A program made the translations under genes and the position numbers. From positions 62,001-126,000 of the forward strand of contig NZ_JAFMPQ010000008.1 of assembly GCF_020667845.1 (NCBI RefSeq): a stretch of 64,000 nucleotides of DNA, written 5' to 3'. The number at the start of each line of letters is the position of its first letter. Within the stretch, counting starts at the first letter, position 1. Below the pieces are notes generated by a model that worked only from the letters and a program-made list of their open reading frames with translations, was not told the origin of the DNA and ran no database searches. The stretch is from Cognatishimia sp. F0-27 (GTDB lineage: Bacteria; Pseudomonadota; Alphaproteobacteria; Rhodobacterales; Rhodobacteraceae). Below, in pieces: positions 45,398-53,590 of the stretch.

Positions 45398-45800
45398 GAT
45401 CGGTCCCTTGCGCCCGCCTCCGGGATGGGCGCAAAACGCGTCCCGGTGCGGACTGGCCGCTGTGGGATCACCCGGCTTGCACCGCCCCGACCGCGACGTG
45501 TCCCGCCCGCAGGCCTCAGCGTAACGCCGAATGTCTGGAAATTGGATGGGTCGGCCGCTTGGCGCGCCCCGGCTCCTGCCCGCGAGCCCCCAACGGCCTC
45601 TTGCAACGAGACGCCTGCGCCCCAACACCCTGCGGAGCGCGCCCCCTGCCCTGCACCACTGCGGGAGGACTGCCCCTCCCTGTTCCAAGTCCTGAGCGCG
45701 CGCCGCCCCCGGCGCGCGGATTGGCAAAGGTGCCCTCCCCAAGCCCCGAATGGCCGGCAGCGGGCGCAGCGATCGGCCGCCCGCGACCGGTGTCGTCACC
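45398..45800. other. 403-base region without a recognised gene
   Basis: This gap lies between the convergent FAD oxidoreductase and lytic transglycosylase genes. Frames through it translate to Pro/Arg/Ala-rich sequence without motifs. No clear terminator or repeat element was seen. Confidence 0.5.
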
Positions 45801-46685
45801 TCACCGCGAAATGCGGAACACGCATCCGTCCGAAATCAGCTCTGGCCGCGTCATACACAGACCGCGCGCCGTATCGAATGCCGCAAGCACCTTGGGCACG
45901 TAGTCGCGCGTTTCGGCATAGGGCGGCACGCCGCCATGTTTCGGGATCGCGTTCTCGCCCGCATTATAACCGGCCAGAACAAGGATCGGGTCGCTGTCGA
46001 ACTTCTCCATCAGGAAATCGAGAAAGCGCACACCGCCGGCGATGTTCTCCGCCGTGTCAAAGGCGTCTTCCACGCCAAAGCGCTCCGCGGTGGCGGGCAT
46101 CAGCTGCATCAGCCCCTGCGCCCCCGCGCCCGAGACCACGTCCTCACGGCCCGAGGATTCGACCGCGATCACCGCAAGCGCCAGCGCCGGGGAGACACGG
46201 GTGCCCACCGTTGCCATGAGAATGTCGCGCCCGTAGCGCTCCGCGATGTCCTGCAATGTCTGCAAACGGGGCGATGCGACGCTAGAACCCGCCGGCCCCT
46301 TCCCCAAGCCCGAGAGGGCGGCGCTCAACCGGCCGGGGCCGCTGTCGTCCAGCGAGGGCGATACCGCCGACCAATACCATGCATAGCGCGCCCCGCTCGG
46401 CCCGGTCGGGGCCGCAGGCGCGACAACGGCGGCGGTCGCGACCGGCGCGGGCGCGGCATCGGGCGGCGGCGGGACAGCCGGATTGGCGCGCGGGGCCACC
46501 TGAACGGTGATGCGCCGCTGTCCGGGTTTGGGCGGTTTGACCCGCTTGGCCGAGAAATCGGCAAAAGGCCGCGGGCTCGTGGCGCCATCCTGTGCGGCGG
46601 CGGGTGGAACGGATGTCACGCTGATCGACAGCGCAAGGCCCAGCACGCCCAGAGGGACGGCAAGGCGCCTGACGGGATATCTCAT
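45801..46685 (-). CDS. lytic transglycosylase (SLT domain)
   Basis: The 294-residue exported protein has a signal peptide (about residues 1-31, TSVPPAAAQ), a Pro/Ala-rich linker (about 50-95) and a C-terminal Slt domain. That domain shows the catalytic Glu in VESSGRED, GLMQLMPATAERFGV and LAGYNAGENAIPKHGGVPPY. It cleaves peptidoglycan glycan strands with formation of 1,6-anhydro ends. ATG 46685 begins the signal peptide; the frame runs further upstream without support. Its position beside the Tad pilus locus, divergent from flp, suggests a possible role in making room in the wall for the pilus. Confidence 0.92.
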   Translation of the reverse strand: MRYPVRRLAVPLGVLGLALSISVTSVPPAAAQDGATSPRPFADFSAKRVKPPKPGQRRITVQVAPRANPAVPPPPDAAPAPVATAAVVAPAAPTGPSGARYAWYWSAVSPSLDDSGPGRLSAALSGLGKGPAGSSVASPRLQTLQDIAERYGRDILMATVGTRVSPALALAVIAVESSGREDVVSGAGAQGLMQLMPATAERFGVEDAFDTAENIAGGVRFLDFLMEKFDSDPILVLAGYNAGENAIPKHGGVPPYAETRDYVPKVLAAFDTARGLCMTRPELISDGCVFRISR

Positions 46686-47054
46686 GGTTTCTCTGCTCAC
46701 TCTGCCTCTGGCCGGCTCGCGCGGCCTTGCCCTGAGTGTCGCACAATCGCGCTTTTCAGGCCAGTTTTGTTGCCGTGGTCGCAACAGCCGCGCCAATTTT
46801 ACCACTCCTTAACGGCAAAACTCTGACGCGAGAAACGCCAAGCTATTGATATAAAACAATACTTACCAACTTGGCCGCTCCCGAATAAGTCCCAGAGTTA
46901 CTGCAAAATCAAACCATTCAAGACACACTCTCGCCCCAAACCGAGTGCCATATAGCGTCATACCGCAACGGGCAGCAGGCCTTGTGAGAGAGCAACCTGC
47001 ACCACGCCCGACACGGTCCAGAGAACCAGAACTACGCCTTTATGGAGAGAGACC
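46686..47054. promoter_or_regulatory. 369-base divergent region upstream of the flp pilin genes
   Basis: The stretch 46800-46945 is clearly AT-richer than its surroundings (for example TATTGATATAAAACAATAC near 46842-46860) and is the best candidate for the strong pilin promoter and for the transglycosylase promoter. No -35/-10 pair could be fixed with confidence. An AGAGAGACC ribosome-binding site precedes flp1. No small gene was recognised. Confidence 0.45.
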
Positions 47055-47255
47055 ATGATGAACTTCCTCAAGACCTTCCGCCGCGACGAAGATGGTGCCG
47101 TGACCGTTGACTGGGTCGTCCTGACCGCTGCTGTCGTCGGCCTGGCCATCGCCGCCTACTCCACGATTGAAACCAACGCCAACGGCCTGATCACCGCAGC
47201 AGGCGGCGCCGTGGCAGCGGAAAACGACTTCGGCGCGGCAGGCGGCGGCGAATAA
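47055..47255 (+). CDS. flp: Flp family type IVb pilin, copy 1
   Basis: The 66-residue prepilin is the main subunit of the Tad pilus. A short basic leader (MMNFLKTFRRDEDG) is cut after Gly14 by the prepilin peptidase, leaving AVTVDWVVLTAAVVGLAIAA as the hydrophobic assembly helix. The usual Glu5-Tyr6 of mature Flp is Asp5-Trp6 here, a variant also seen in relatives. The tail is Gly/Ala-rich (GGAVAAENDFGAAGGGE). The protein is identical to copy 2. Confidence 0.94.
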   Translation: MMNFLKTFRRDEDGAVTVDWVVLTAAVVGLAIAAYSTIETNANGLITAAGGAVAAENDFGAAGGGE

Positions 47256-47278
47256 GCCTCCTCCCCCGATATCCTGAC

Positions 47279-47307
47279 GTCCGGCGCGTCTTTGCGGCGC
47301 TCCGGAC
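47279..47307 (+). promoter_or_regulatory. hairpin after flp copy 1
   Basis: GTCCGG (47279-47284) pairs with CCGGAC (47302-47307), extended by three more pairs beyond one mismatch, around a 9-base loop. No T-run follows. It may stabilise the upstream pilin message or partly terminate transcription. Confidence 0.5.
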
Positions 47308-47342
47308 AGCCCCCTACCCAAGTTAGTTAGAAAGCCTGAATC

Positions 47343-47543
47343 ATGATGAACTTCCTCAAGACCTTCCGCCGCGACGAAGATGGTGCCGTGACCGTTGACT
47401 GGGTCGTCCTGACCGCTGCTGTCGTTGGCCTGGCCATCGCCGCCTACTCCACGATCGAAACCAACGCCAACGGCCTGATCACCGCAGCAGGCGGCGCCGT
47501 GGCAGCGGAAAACGACTTCGGCGCGGCAGGCGGCGGCGAATAA
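47343..47543 (+). CDS. flp: Flp family type IVb pilin, copy 2
   Basis: This 66-residue prepilin is identical in protein sequence to copy 1 and differs from it by only a few silent bases across 201 nucleotides (for example GTC/GTT and ATT/ATC codons). This points to recent duplication or gene conversion. Leader, cleavage Gly14 and Asp5-Trp6 are the same. It begins 87 bases after copy 1. Confidence 0.94.
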   Translation: MMNFLKTFRRDEDGAVTVDWVVLTAAVVGLAIAAYSTIETNANGLITAAGGAVAAENDFGAAGGGE

Positions 47544-47570
47544 GCCTCCCTCTTTCCTAGCCTGAAGACC

Positions 47571-47605
47571 GTTGGTGCGCGGGGCCCCAATCCCCGCGCA
47601 TCAAC
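47571..47605 (+). promoter_or_regulatory. 14-bp hairpin after flp copy 2
   Basis: GTTGGTGCGCGGGG (47571-47584) pairs with CCCCGCGCATCAAC (47592-47605), with one G-U pair and a 7-base loop. This strong stem has no T-run, which favours mRNA stabilisation over full termination. Confidence 0.65.
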
Positions 47606-47653
47606 ATAGAAAGACCCACCCAAGCCCCCCTACCCTTAATGAAAGACAATACA

Positions 47654-47854
47654 ATGATGAACTTCCTCAAGACTTTCCGCCGTGACGAAGATGGTGCCGT
47701 GACTGTTGACTGGGTTGTGCTGACCGCAGCCGTCGTCGGCCTCGCAATTGCCTCCTACACCGCGATCGAAACCAACGCCAACGGCCTGATCACCGCAGCA
47801 GGCGGCGCCGTGGCAGCAGAGAACGACTTCGGCGCAGCAGGCGGCGGCGAATAA
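47654..47854 (+). CDS. flp: Flp family type IVb pilin, copy 3
   Basis: The 66-residue prepilin has the same leader and cleavage site as copies 1 and 2, with Ser-Tyr-Thr-Ala-Ile replacing Ala-Tyr-Ser-Thr-Ile in the middle (IASYTAIETN). Silent differences are more numerous than between copies 1 and 2. An in-frame ATG at 47639 would add five residues (MKDNT); the MMNF start was chosen to match the other copies. Confidence 0.93.
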   Translation: MMNFLKTFRRDEDGAVTVDWVVLTAAVVGLAIASYTAIETNANGLITAAGGAVAAENDFGAAGGGE

Positions 47855-47877
47855 GCCTCGCGTCTACGCATAAAATC

Positions 47878-47906
47878 GGGACGGTGCGCCATTTGCGCGC
47901 CGTCCC
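47878..47906 (+). promoter_or_regulatory. 12-bp hairpin after flp copy 3
   Basis: GGGACGGTGCGC (47878-47889) pairs with GCGCGCCGTCCC (47895-47906), with one G-U pair and a 5-base loop. It is the third stem in the same position relative to a pilin gene, though the stem sequence is unrelated to the other two. Confidence 0.6.
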
Positions 47907-47944
47907 CCCTCGAAAACCAACGCCTGACAGACGGACCTTTTGCC

Positions 47945-48145
47945 ATGATGGACTTTATCAAGACATTTCGTGACGACGACTCCGGCGCCGTTACTGTGGA
48001 CTGGGTGGTCATCACCGCCGCCGTCGTGGGTATGTCCGCGATCTCCTTCTTCGTGATCGAAGACAACGCTTTCGCCTTGATGGACGCCGCTGGCGGCGCC
48101 GTCGCAGCCGAGAACGATTTCGGAGCCGCTGGCGGAGGTGAATAA
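47945..48145 (+). CDS. flp: Flp family type IVb pilin, copy 4 (divergent)
   Basis: This 66-residue prepilin diverges more from the others: leader MMDFIKTFRDDDSG, then AVTVDWVVITAAVVGMSAIS, and a tail that still ends GGAVAAENDFGAAGGGE. Cleavage after Gly14 and Asp5-Trp6 are kept. It may be a minor or specialised pilin. It is the last flp gene; cpaB starts 522 bases later. Confidence 0.93.
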   Translation: MMDFIKTFRDDDSGAVTVDWVVITAAVVGMSAISFFVIEDNAFALMDAAGGAVAAENDFGAAGGGE

Positions 48146-48667
48146 GCCCGCAGCCCGGACCGACACACACCCCTCCTATGCAAAGGCTCGCGCCAGAATG
48201 GCCGCGGGCCTTCCCGCGCGTGACGCGCGCACCGCCGCAAACCGCCAGGAGAACCGGCCTGCCCGCTCCGATCTGGGCGGCGCACCGCGCCGCGCGTCGC
48301 CGCAACAAACCCCCTCCCGCCCGACGCCTGCGGCGCACACGCCATGCGGTGCACCCTACCCCGTGAAAATGCAAACCCGGTAGCAGCACGCCACAGCGCC
48401 TGCGCCTGTTTTCTGCATAACCTGTGTATGAACGGTGCATTCCGTTTTCCGCTCCGGGCCCGCCCAGACAGCCACATGGGCGCCCACAGGAACCGCGCAT
48501 TTTCCGCGCATATGACGGGCATTGTTTCGAAAAACCGCCCCCGTCGTTGAAGCACCGCGAATCTGGCCCGTTTTGGCCACATTCCACGGATAGCCAATAG
48601 GCCAGACCGCGTCCCAACCGTCGAGATCGGCGGGCGGCGCATGGACCCCGGTTTCAGGAGGTGACAC
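48146..48667. other. 522-base region between flp copy 4 and cpaB
   Basis: No convincing gene was found. A 6-bp hairpin CGCGGG-CCTT-CCCGCG lies at 48203-48218. The right part (about 48400-48650) has lower GC and probably holds a separate promoter for cpaB onward. A near-perfect ribosome-binding site AGGAGGTGA (48656-48664) precedes the cpaB ATG. Confidence 0.5.
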
Positions 48668-49519
48668 ATGAGACTATTGTTTGGATTGGTGCTGGTTGCA
48701 GGGCTCGGCCTCGCCGGTTTCGCCGTCTATATGGCCAAGAACTATATCGGCGCCTACGAAAACGCCCTCGCAGAAGAGCGCCAGCGCGTGGTGGAACAGA
48801 TCAAGACGCAGGATATCTACGTCACCACACGCGCGATTGCCTTCGGCGAGCCGATCCTGCCCGAAGACGTGATGCTGGCGCCCTGGGCCGCATCCATCCT
48901 GCCGGACGAATACTTCGACGAGTCCACCCCGCTGATCGTGGACGGGGAAGAGCCGCGTCTCGCGCTGCGCCCGATCGAGAAGCACGAAGCGGTCATGCCG
49001 CTCAAGGTGTCCGAGCCTGGCGGTGATGCGGGCCTGACCTCCCGCCTCAGCCGTGGCGAACGCGCCTTCGCGATCAAGGTTGACGTGGCCACCGGCGTGT
49101 CGGGCTTCCTGCGCCCGGGCGACCGCGTCGATATCTACTGGACCGGACGGATCCAGAGCCGTGACCCCGACATGATGAACGGCGACGTCACCAAGCTGAT
49201 CCAGACCGGCGTGCGTCTTGTTGCCATCGACCAGAGCGCCGTGACCGAAGGCCCCGAAGCCGCCATCGCCCGCACCGTGACCGTGGCCGCCACGCCGCAG
49301 CAGGTTGCAGCGCTCGCCCAGGCCCAGTCCACCGGCCGCCTGTCGCTCTCGCTGATCGCCAACAAGGACGACAGCGTGGCCGAAGTGATCGAGGTGGATC
49401 AGCGTTCCCTGCTCGGGATCGAGCGTCGCCAGCAAAAGGTCGAGAGCGTGGCGCAGGTGTGCACCATCCGCACCAATCGTGGCGGCGAGCGGATCGAAGT
49501 GCCGATTCCCTGTAGCTAA
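48668..49519 (+). CDS. cpaB: Flp pilus assembly protein CpaB (RcpC)
   Basis: CpaB is a periplasmic, membrane-anchored partner of the Tad secretin. The 283-residue product has an N-terminal hydrophobic segment (about 2-22), an SAF domain (about 50-115, TTRAIAFGEPILPEDV then ALRPIEKHEAVM) and the RcpC domain (about 125-240) with FAIKVDVATGVSGFLRPGDR and VDIYW. The very strong AGGAGGTGA ribosome-binding site fixes the start. It begins the assembly part of the Tad locus. Confidence 0.95.
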   Translation: MRLLFGLVLVAGLGLAGFAVYMAKNYIGAYENALAEERQRVVEQIKTQDIYVTTRAIAFGEPILPEDVMLAPWAASILPDEYFDESTPLIVDGEEPRLALRPIEKHEAVMPLKVSEPGGDAGLTSRLSRGERAFAIKVDVATGVSGFLRPGDRVDIYWTGRIQSRDPDMMNGDVTKLIQTGVRLVAIDQSAVTEGPEAAIARTVTVAATPQQVAALAQAQSTGRLSLSLIANKDDSVAEVIEVDQRSLLGIERRQQKVESVAQVCTIRTNRGGERIEVPIPCS

Positions 49520-49548
49520 GCCTCTGCACACAAAGAGTTTCATGTCAC

Positions 49549-49575
49549 CGGGGCGCCAGATCTGGCGCCCCGTTT
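49549..49575 (+). terminator. perfect palindrome after cpaB
   Basis: Twelve bases CGGGGCGCCAGA (49549-49560) are followed at once by their exact reverse complement (49561-49572) and then TTT. The stem-loop lies 29 bases after the cpaB stop and could terminate or attenuate transcription before cpaC. Confidence 0.65.
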
Positions 49576-49627
49576 CGCATGGTCTCCGCAAGACGATACC
49601 GTCGCAAAAATGCCGGTCTGTTGCGGG

Positions 49628-49636
49628 TTATCCACA
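49628..49636 (+). promoter_or_regulatory. DnaA-box-like 9-mer
   Basis: TTATCCACA matches the high-affinity DnaA box exactly. It is single, in the cpaB-cpaC gap, followed by an A-rich stretch (about 49668-49682). It could be chance; no origin features accompany it. Confidence 0.3.
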
Positions 49637-49751
49637 TAAACAGCAAAGCCGAACCCATTGATTCTTGCAAAAAAAGCGAAACTAACGCAGGGTTGGGTCT
49701 AATCGCAGGCACCAAGACCTGCATCCGAGGCGTGATCGAAAGGCAGGTCAC

Positions 49752-51182
49752 ATGAAAATCGACAAGTTTCTCAAGGCAGCCCTCCTGGGGCTGACCATGG
49801 CTGCGAGCCCAATCGCAATGACTGCGCAGGCCGAAAGCCTGCGTGTCGTGCGCACGGGAACGGAATCAGTGCTCAACGTGCCGATGAACCGCGCCGTTGT
49901 GGTGGAAAGCGTGCAGCCCTTCGCGGAGCTCAGCATCGCCAACCCCGCCATCGCGGATATTTCCTCGCTGTCGGATCGCACGATCTATGTGTTGGGCAAG
50001 GCGCCCGGCACCACGACCCTGACCATCCTCGACGCCGCTGGCCGGCTGATCACCAACGTGGATGTGCGGGTCGCGGCGGATGTGACCGAGTTCAAGGAGC
50101 GTCTTCGCCAGATCCTTCCCGACGAACGGATCGAAGTGCGCACCGCCAATGACGGCATCGTGCTCTCCGGCACCGTCTCTTCGGGCCAGCGTCTGCAGCG
50201 CGCGCTCGATCTGGCGCAACGCTACGCGCCGGACCGGGTGTCCAACCTGATGACCGTCGGCGGCATTCAGCAGGTCATGCTCAAGGTGCGCTTCGCAGAA
50301 ATGTCGCGCTCCGTGGCCAAGACCCTGCGCGCCTCGCTCGCCACCGGTGGATCGGTGCTTGGCGGCGATCTCGGCCTTGAAATCGGCACCGGCAACTCGG
50401 CCTCCGCGGCAAATGTCGACGCCGTGCGTGACAAGCTTCTGCCCGGCGCGGGCGGGACCGCCGAGGGCGCGGCCCTTCTCGGTTTCAACGCCGGCGGGCT
50501 GGAAATCGGCATTCTGCTCGAAGCGCTGGAAAGCAAGGGTGTGGTGCGCACGCTCGCCGAACCGAACCTGACCGCGCTGTCAGGACAGGAGGCGACCTTC
50601 CTCGCAGGCGGTGAATTCCCCATTCCCGTCGCTCAGGACGAAGGCACGATCTCCATCGAATTCAAGCCGTTCGGTGTCGAGCTCAACTTCATCCCGCGGG
50701 TTGTGGACGGTGAGTTGATCAATCTCGAGCTCGCGACCGCCGTGTCGTCGCTCGATTTCACCCAAACCTTCCAGTTCGAGTCGATCTCGGTGCCGGCCTT
50801 CTCCAAGCGCGAGGCCAAGACCACGGTCGAGCTGCGCGACGGCGAGAGCTTTGCCATCGCCGGTTTGCTTCAGGACGATTTCCGCGATCTGAACGGTCAG
50901 GTGCCGTGGCTTGGCGACGTGCCGGTCCTCGGGGCATTGTTCCGATCCGCAGAATACGAACGCTCGCAATCCGAGCTTGTGATCATCATCACGCCGCATC
51001 TTGTGACGCCGACCCGTGGCGAGGCCCTCGCGCTTCCCACCGACCGGGTCCGCCCGCCCACCGAAAAGGAGCTTTTCCTCTACGGCCGGGTGTCGGGTGA
51101 CACGCAGCGCCCCGTCAAGGGAGCGGCCGGCGAAGTGGCCAAACAGGATTTCCAGGGCTCCTACGGCTACGTGATGGACTAA
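49752..51182 (+). CDS. cpaC: Tad pilus secretin CpaC (RcpA)
   Basis: CpaC forms the outer-membrane channel of the Flp pilus. The 476-residue product has a signal peptide (residues 1-27, MTAQA) and a secretin N-domain (about 35-110, RAVVVESVQPFAELSIANPA). A BON-like segment follows (about 110-170, IVLSGTVSSGQRLQRALDLA), then the secretin core (about 175-425) with GLEIGILLEALESKGVVRTL, AEPNLTALSGQEATFLAGGE and SELVIIITPHLVTP. Its neighbours cpaB and an OmpA lipoprotein fit the outer-membrane subcomplex. Confidence 0.96.
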   Translation: MKIDKFLKAALLGLTMAASPIAMTAQAESLRVVRTGTESVLNVPMNRAVVVESVQPFAELSIANPAIADISSLSDRTIYVLGKAPGTTTLTILDAAGRLITNVDVRVAADVTEFKERLRQILPDERIEVRTANDGIVLSGTVSSGQRLQRALDLAQRYAPDRVSNLMTVGGIQQVMLKVRFAEMSRSVAKTLRASLATGGSVLGGDLGLEIGTGNSASAANVDAVRDKLLPGAGGTAEGAALLGFNAGGLEIGILLEALESKGVVRTLAEPNLTALSGQEATFLAGGEFPIPVAQDEGTISIEFKPFGVELNFIPRVVDGELINLELATAVSSLDFTQTFQFESISVPAFSKREAKTTVELRDGESFAIAGLLQDDFRDLNGQVPWLGDVPVLGALFRSAEYERSQSELVIIITPHLVTPTRGEALALPTDRVRPPTEKELFLYGRVSGDTQRPVKGAAGEVAKQDFQGSYGYVMD

Positions 51183-51238
51183 GGGGCACGTGCGCCGCGG
51201 GACAGCGGCGCGCCGATGAAAGGACGAGAGGGCAGAAC

Positions 51239-51919
51239 ATGATCCGGGCAATCCTCACAGGCGCAAGCCTGACGGCCCTTCTGGCGGGGTGCAGTTACAG
51301 CAACAAAGACCCCGTATACACGGCCTTCCATCGCGAAGCGGGCGCTTTGGCCGATACCGGCCATTTTGGCAACGCGACGATGAACAACCACGTGGCGATG
51401 ACCTCGACGGCGCACCACACCTACAACCTGGCGCAGCGCTTCGCCTCGGAGGTGATGACCACGGTCAACTTTGCCTTCAACTCGGCACAGCTCGACGCCG
51501 GCGCACAGGATACGCTGCGCGAACAGGCCCATTTCATCAAGCAATTCCCCGAAGTGCGCTTCAAGGTCTATGGCCACGCCGACAAGGTGGGGTCCGAGGC
51601 CTATAACAAGCGTCTGGGCATGGCGCGGGCGCGCGCGGTTGTCGATTTCCTCGTCGGACAGGGCATTTCCCGTTCGCGTCTCGAAGCGGTGGTCTCTTTT
51701 GGCGAAACGCAGCCGATCATCGTGACCGAGGGCCGCGAGCGCCGCAACCGGCGCACGGTCACGGAAGTGTCGGGCTTCGTAGAGGATCACCCCATGGTGC
51801 TCGACGGAAAATATGCGCAGGTGGTCTATCGCGAATACGTGCGCTCGGCCACGGCGCGCACGACGCTGAGCGGTCTGACCGGCGCCTTTGGCGCTGGCGG
51901 CGGCGGCGGCGACGAATAA
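51239..51919 (+). CDS. OmpA family lipoprotein of the Tad locus
   Basis: The 226-residue product has a lipoprotein signal (LTALLAGC, Cys18) and an OmpA domain (about 75-180) with TVNFAFNSAQLD, YGHADKVGS, LGMARARAVVDFL and RRNRRTV. It should sit in the outer membrane bound to peptidoglycan. It occupies the place where other Tad loci carry cpaD/rcpB and may act as the secretin pilotin or anchor; that role is inferred from position. The C-terminus ends in Gly/Asp (FGAGGGGGDE). An intrinsic terminator follows. Confidence 0.88.
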   Translation: MIRAILTGASLTALLAGCSYSNKDPVYTAFHREAGALADTGHFGNATMNNHVAMTSTAHHTYNLAQRFASEVMTTVNFAFNSAQLDAGAQDTLREQAHFIKQFPEVRFKVYGHADKVGSEAYNKRLGMARARAVVDFLVGQGISRSRLEAVVSFGETQPIIVTEGRERRNRRTVTEVSGFVEDHPMVLDGKYAQVVYREYVRSATARTTLSGLTGAFGAGGGGGDE

Positions 51920-51964
51920 CCAGCACGCGAAGCCGGGGCGCAAACATGGCCCCCGACCAAGATC

Positions 51965-51991
51965 AAAAGCGCCCCACGGGGCGCTTTTTTT
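51965..51991 (+). terminator. intrinsic terminator after the OmpA lipoprotein gene
   Basis: AAAAGCGCCCC (51965-51975) pairs with GGGGCGCTTTT (51978-51988) and the T-run continues to 51991, 46 bases after the stop. It ends the flp-cpaBC-ompA part of the locus. It could also serve the convergent gene, since the stem is symmetric. Confidence 0.9.
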
Positions 51992-52046
51992 GCGGTTCCG
52001 GCCCCATATTCCGGACGGCACCGAGCAGCGCCCCCAGCCGGCGGGC

Positions 52047-52991
52047 TCAATTGCCCCGGCGCCAGCCGCCATCAAAACCGAATTGCCGCGCGGCGACCTC
52101 TTCGAACGCGGGATTGCTCCGCACAAGCTCTGCGACCGATCGGGTGATACTGCGGCGCACCGCGCCCGGCCCGCTCTTGTATTGCAGCGCAAGCGCCTCG
52201 AACAACCGCTCTGTCACCACGCTGTCCGACTGCGCGTTTCGGGTGATCCGTCCGATCACATGGGCCACCCCCGCCCGGCCCTCAAGCTCGATCAAGGCGG
52301 TGGCATAGGCGCCGAGATAGGGTGTTTCCCGCGCGATGGCCAAATCAAGCGCGCCCGCCAGGTATGGCGTATACCCCCGGTCGCCCGACAGGCCCGCCAG
52401 CAAGACCCGGATCGGGCGAAGCTCCGGGTCACCGGTCTGCACATCCTGCTGCAATCCCACGATCCGAGGCAGGCGCAGGGCACGCAGATCCGCATAAGGC
52501 ATCCGGTCCATCTCCTGCAGCGCCAAGTGCCGCAGGGCCGGGTTGGGATCGTTGAGCCGTTTGGCAAAGATCCGCGAGCGATCGCGGTCGCGCCCGAGTT
52601 GCCACGCGGATTGCCGCGCGACCACCTGCTCTACGACTGCGCGATAGCCGGGATCGAGCACCGCGACGGGCATCCATGGGCCATAGGAGCCATCCCGCGC
52701 CAAAAGAACCGTCCCCGCCGGGTTCTGGGCCACCCGCGCCCGCGTCCGGGCATCGACCGCAATGGGGATCTCTGCCACGGGTGGGCCGAGCAGCGTCTCG
52801 ACCGGAACGTAGCGCTGCCCGTCCGGACCGGAAAGCCGCGCAATCACCACCTGTTCCGTCGCCAGCAACCGATCCACAAGCGTTGGATCCGGCGTGTAGC
52901 CATGGAACGCACAGGCCGCCCCGCGGTCCGGTGCGGCGAGCGCCAGCATCGCTGCCAGCACGCAACCCAGCGTTCCCTTCGTCTTGCCCAT
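52047..52991 (-). CDS. secreted hypothetical protein within the Tad locus
   Basis: The 314-residue product has a signal peptide (about residues 1-26, ending RGAACA). After an N-terminal domain (about 27-120) the rest is helical and repeat-like (RLNDPNPALRHLALQEMDRM, then LRALRLPRIVGLQQ and YLAGALDLAIARETPYLGAY), reminiscent of HEAT-type repeats. I do not recognise the family. It runs against the direction of the pilus genes and separates cpaC/ompA from cpaE. ATG 52991 begins the signal peptide; the open frame extends much further upstream without support. Confidence 0.7.
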   Translation of the reverse strand: MGKTKGTLGCVLAAMLALAAPDRGAACAFHGYTPDPTLVDRLLATEQVVIARLSGPDGQRYVPVETLLGPPVAEIPIAVDARTRARVAQNPAGTVLLARDGSYGPWMPVAVLDPGYRAVVEQVVARQSAWQLGRDRDRSRIFAKRLNDPNPALRHLALQEMDRMPYADLRALRLPRIVGLQQDVQTGDPELRPIRVLLAGLSGDRGYTPYLAGALDLAIARETPYLGAYATALIELEGRAGVAHVIGRITRNAQSDSVVTERLFEALALQYKSGPGAVRRSITRSVAELVRSNPAFEEVAARQFGFDGGWRRGN

Positions 52992-53590
52992 GCCACTCCC
53001 CTTTGCATCGGGCCGGGGACCTGCCCGGCCATGTCCTCGCGGTGTTCTGCGACCCGACCGGCGCCGCGCCCTGACCGACATCGGCTCTTGATCACAGACT
53101 AGGCGCCGGGCCGATCCGATGTAAGCCCCGACCGCGCCGCATCCCGCCCGCCGGGCGATCCGACCCGCTTTTGTCCCGCGCTTTTTGCTGCCGCCAAACC
53201 ACCCTGCATCATCGTTTTGGCCATTGATGCCCCACGGCGCAACAATCCGCGGGGCCCGCGCCGCATTTGCGCCACAATCCGACCCGCCCTGCAAAAAGTC
53301 GTCCCCTGCGCGAGGGAGAATCTCCCGAAAACTTTGGGAAAACATCGCTGTTCCGCCCTCCGCCCCCAACGGCGGACCATCGGCCGTCGCGGCGGTCGAA
53401 CGTCCCATATCACCCAACAATTGAGGGAATTCGGCCCAAGTGTTGCCGCCTTTGCCTCCTAGCTTCGATCTCGAAGGACCAAAGCGTTCCGGGTTTTCCG
53501 GGGCGCACCGGCGCCGGATCATGGTGGGCATCGTACAACTCTTTTGCCCCGTGACCCGAGCCGCGCCAGTCAGTGCAAGGAACGGTAACC
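52992..53590. other. 599-base divergent region upstream of cpaE
   Basis: The gap separates the divergent hypothetical gene and cpaE, so it should contain both promoters. A 5-bp hairpin GGGAG-AAT-CTCCC lies near 53313-53325. No gene was recognised; translations are low in complexity. An AAGGAACGG ribosome-binding site precedes ATG 53591. Confidence 0.45.

Noticed and set aside
43904-45799. 631-residue minus-strand frame over the second FAD oxidoreductase
   Set aside because: It is a shadow frame; no motif, and the plus-strand gene is complete.
49628-49636. Replication origin
   Set aside because: A single DnaA-box 9-mer with no box cluster, unwinding region or origin genes nearby does not make an origin.
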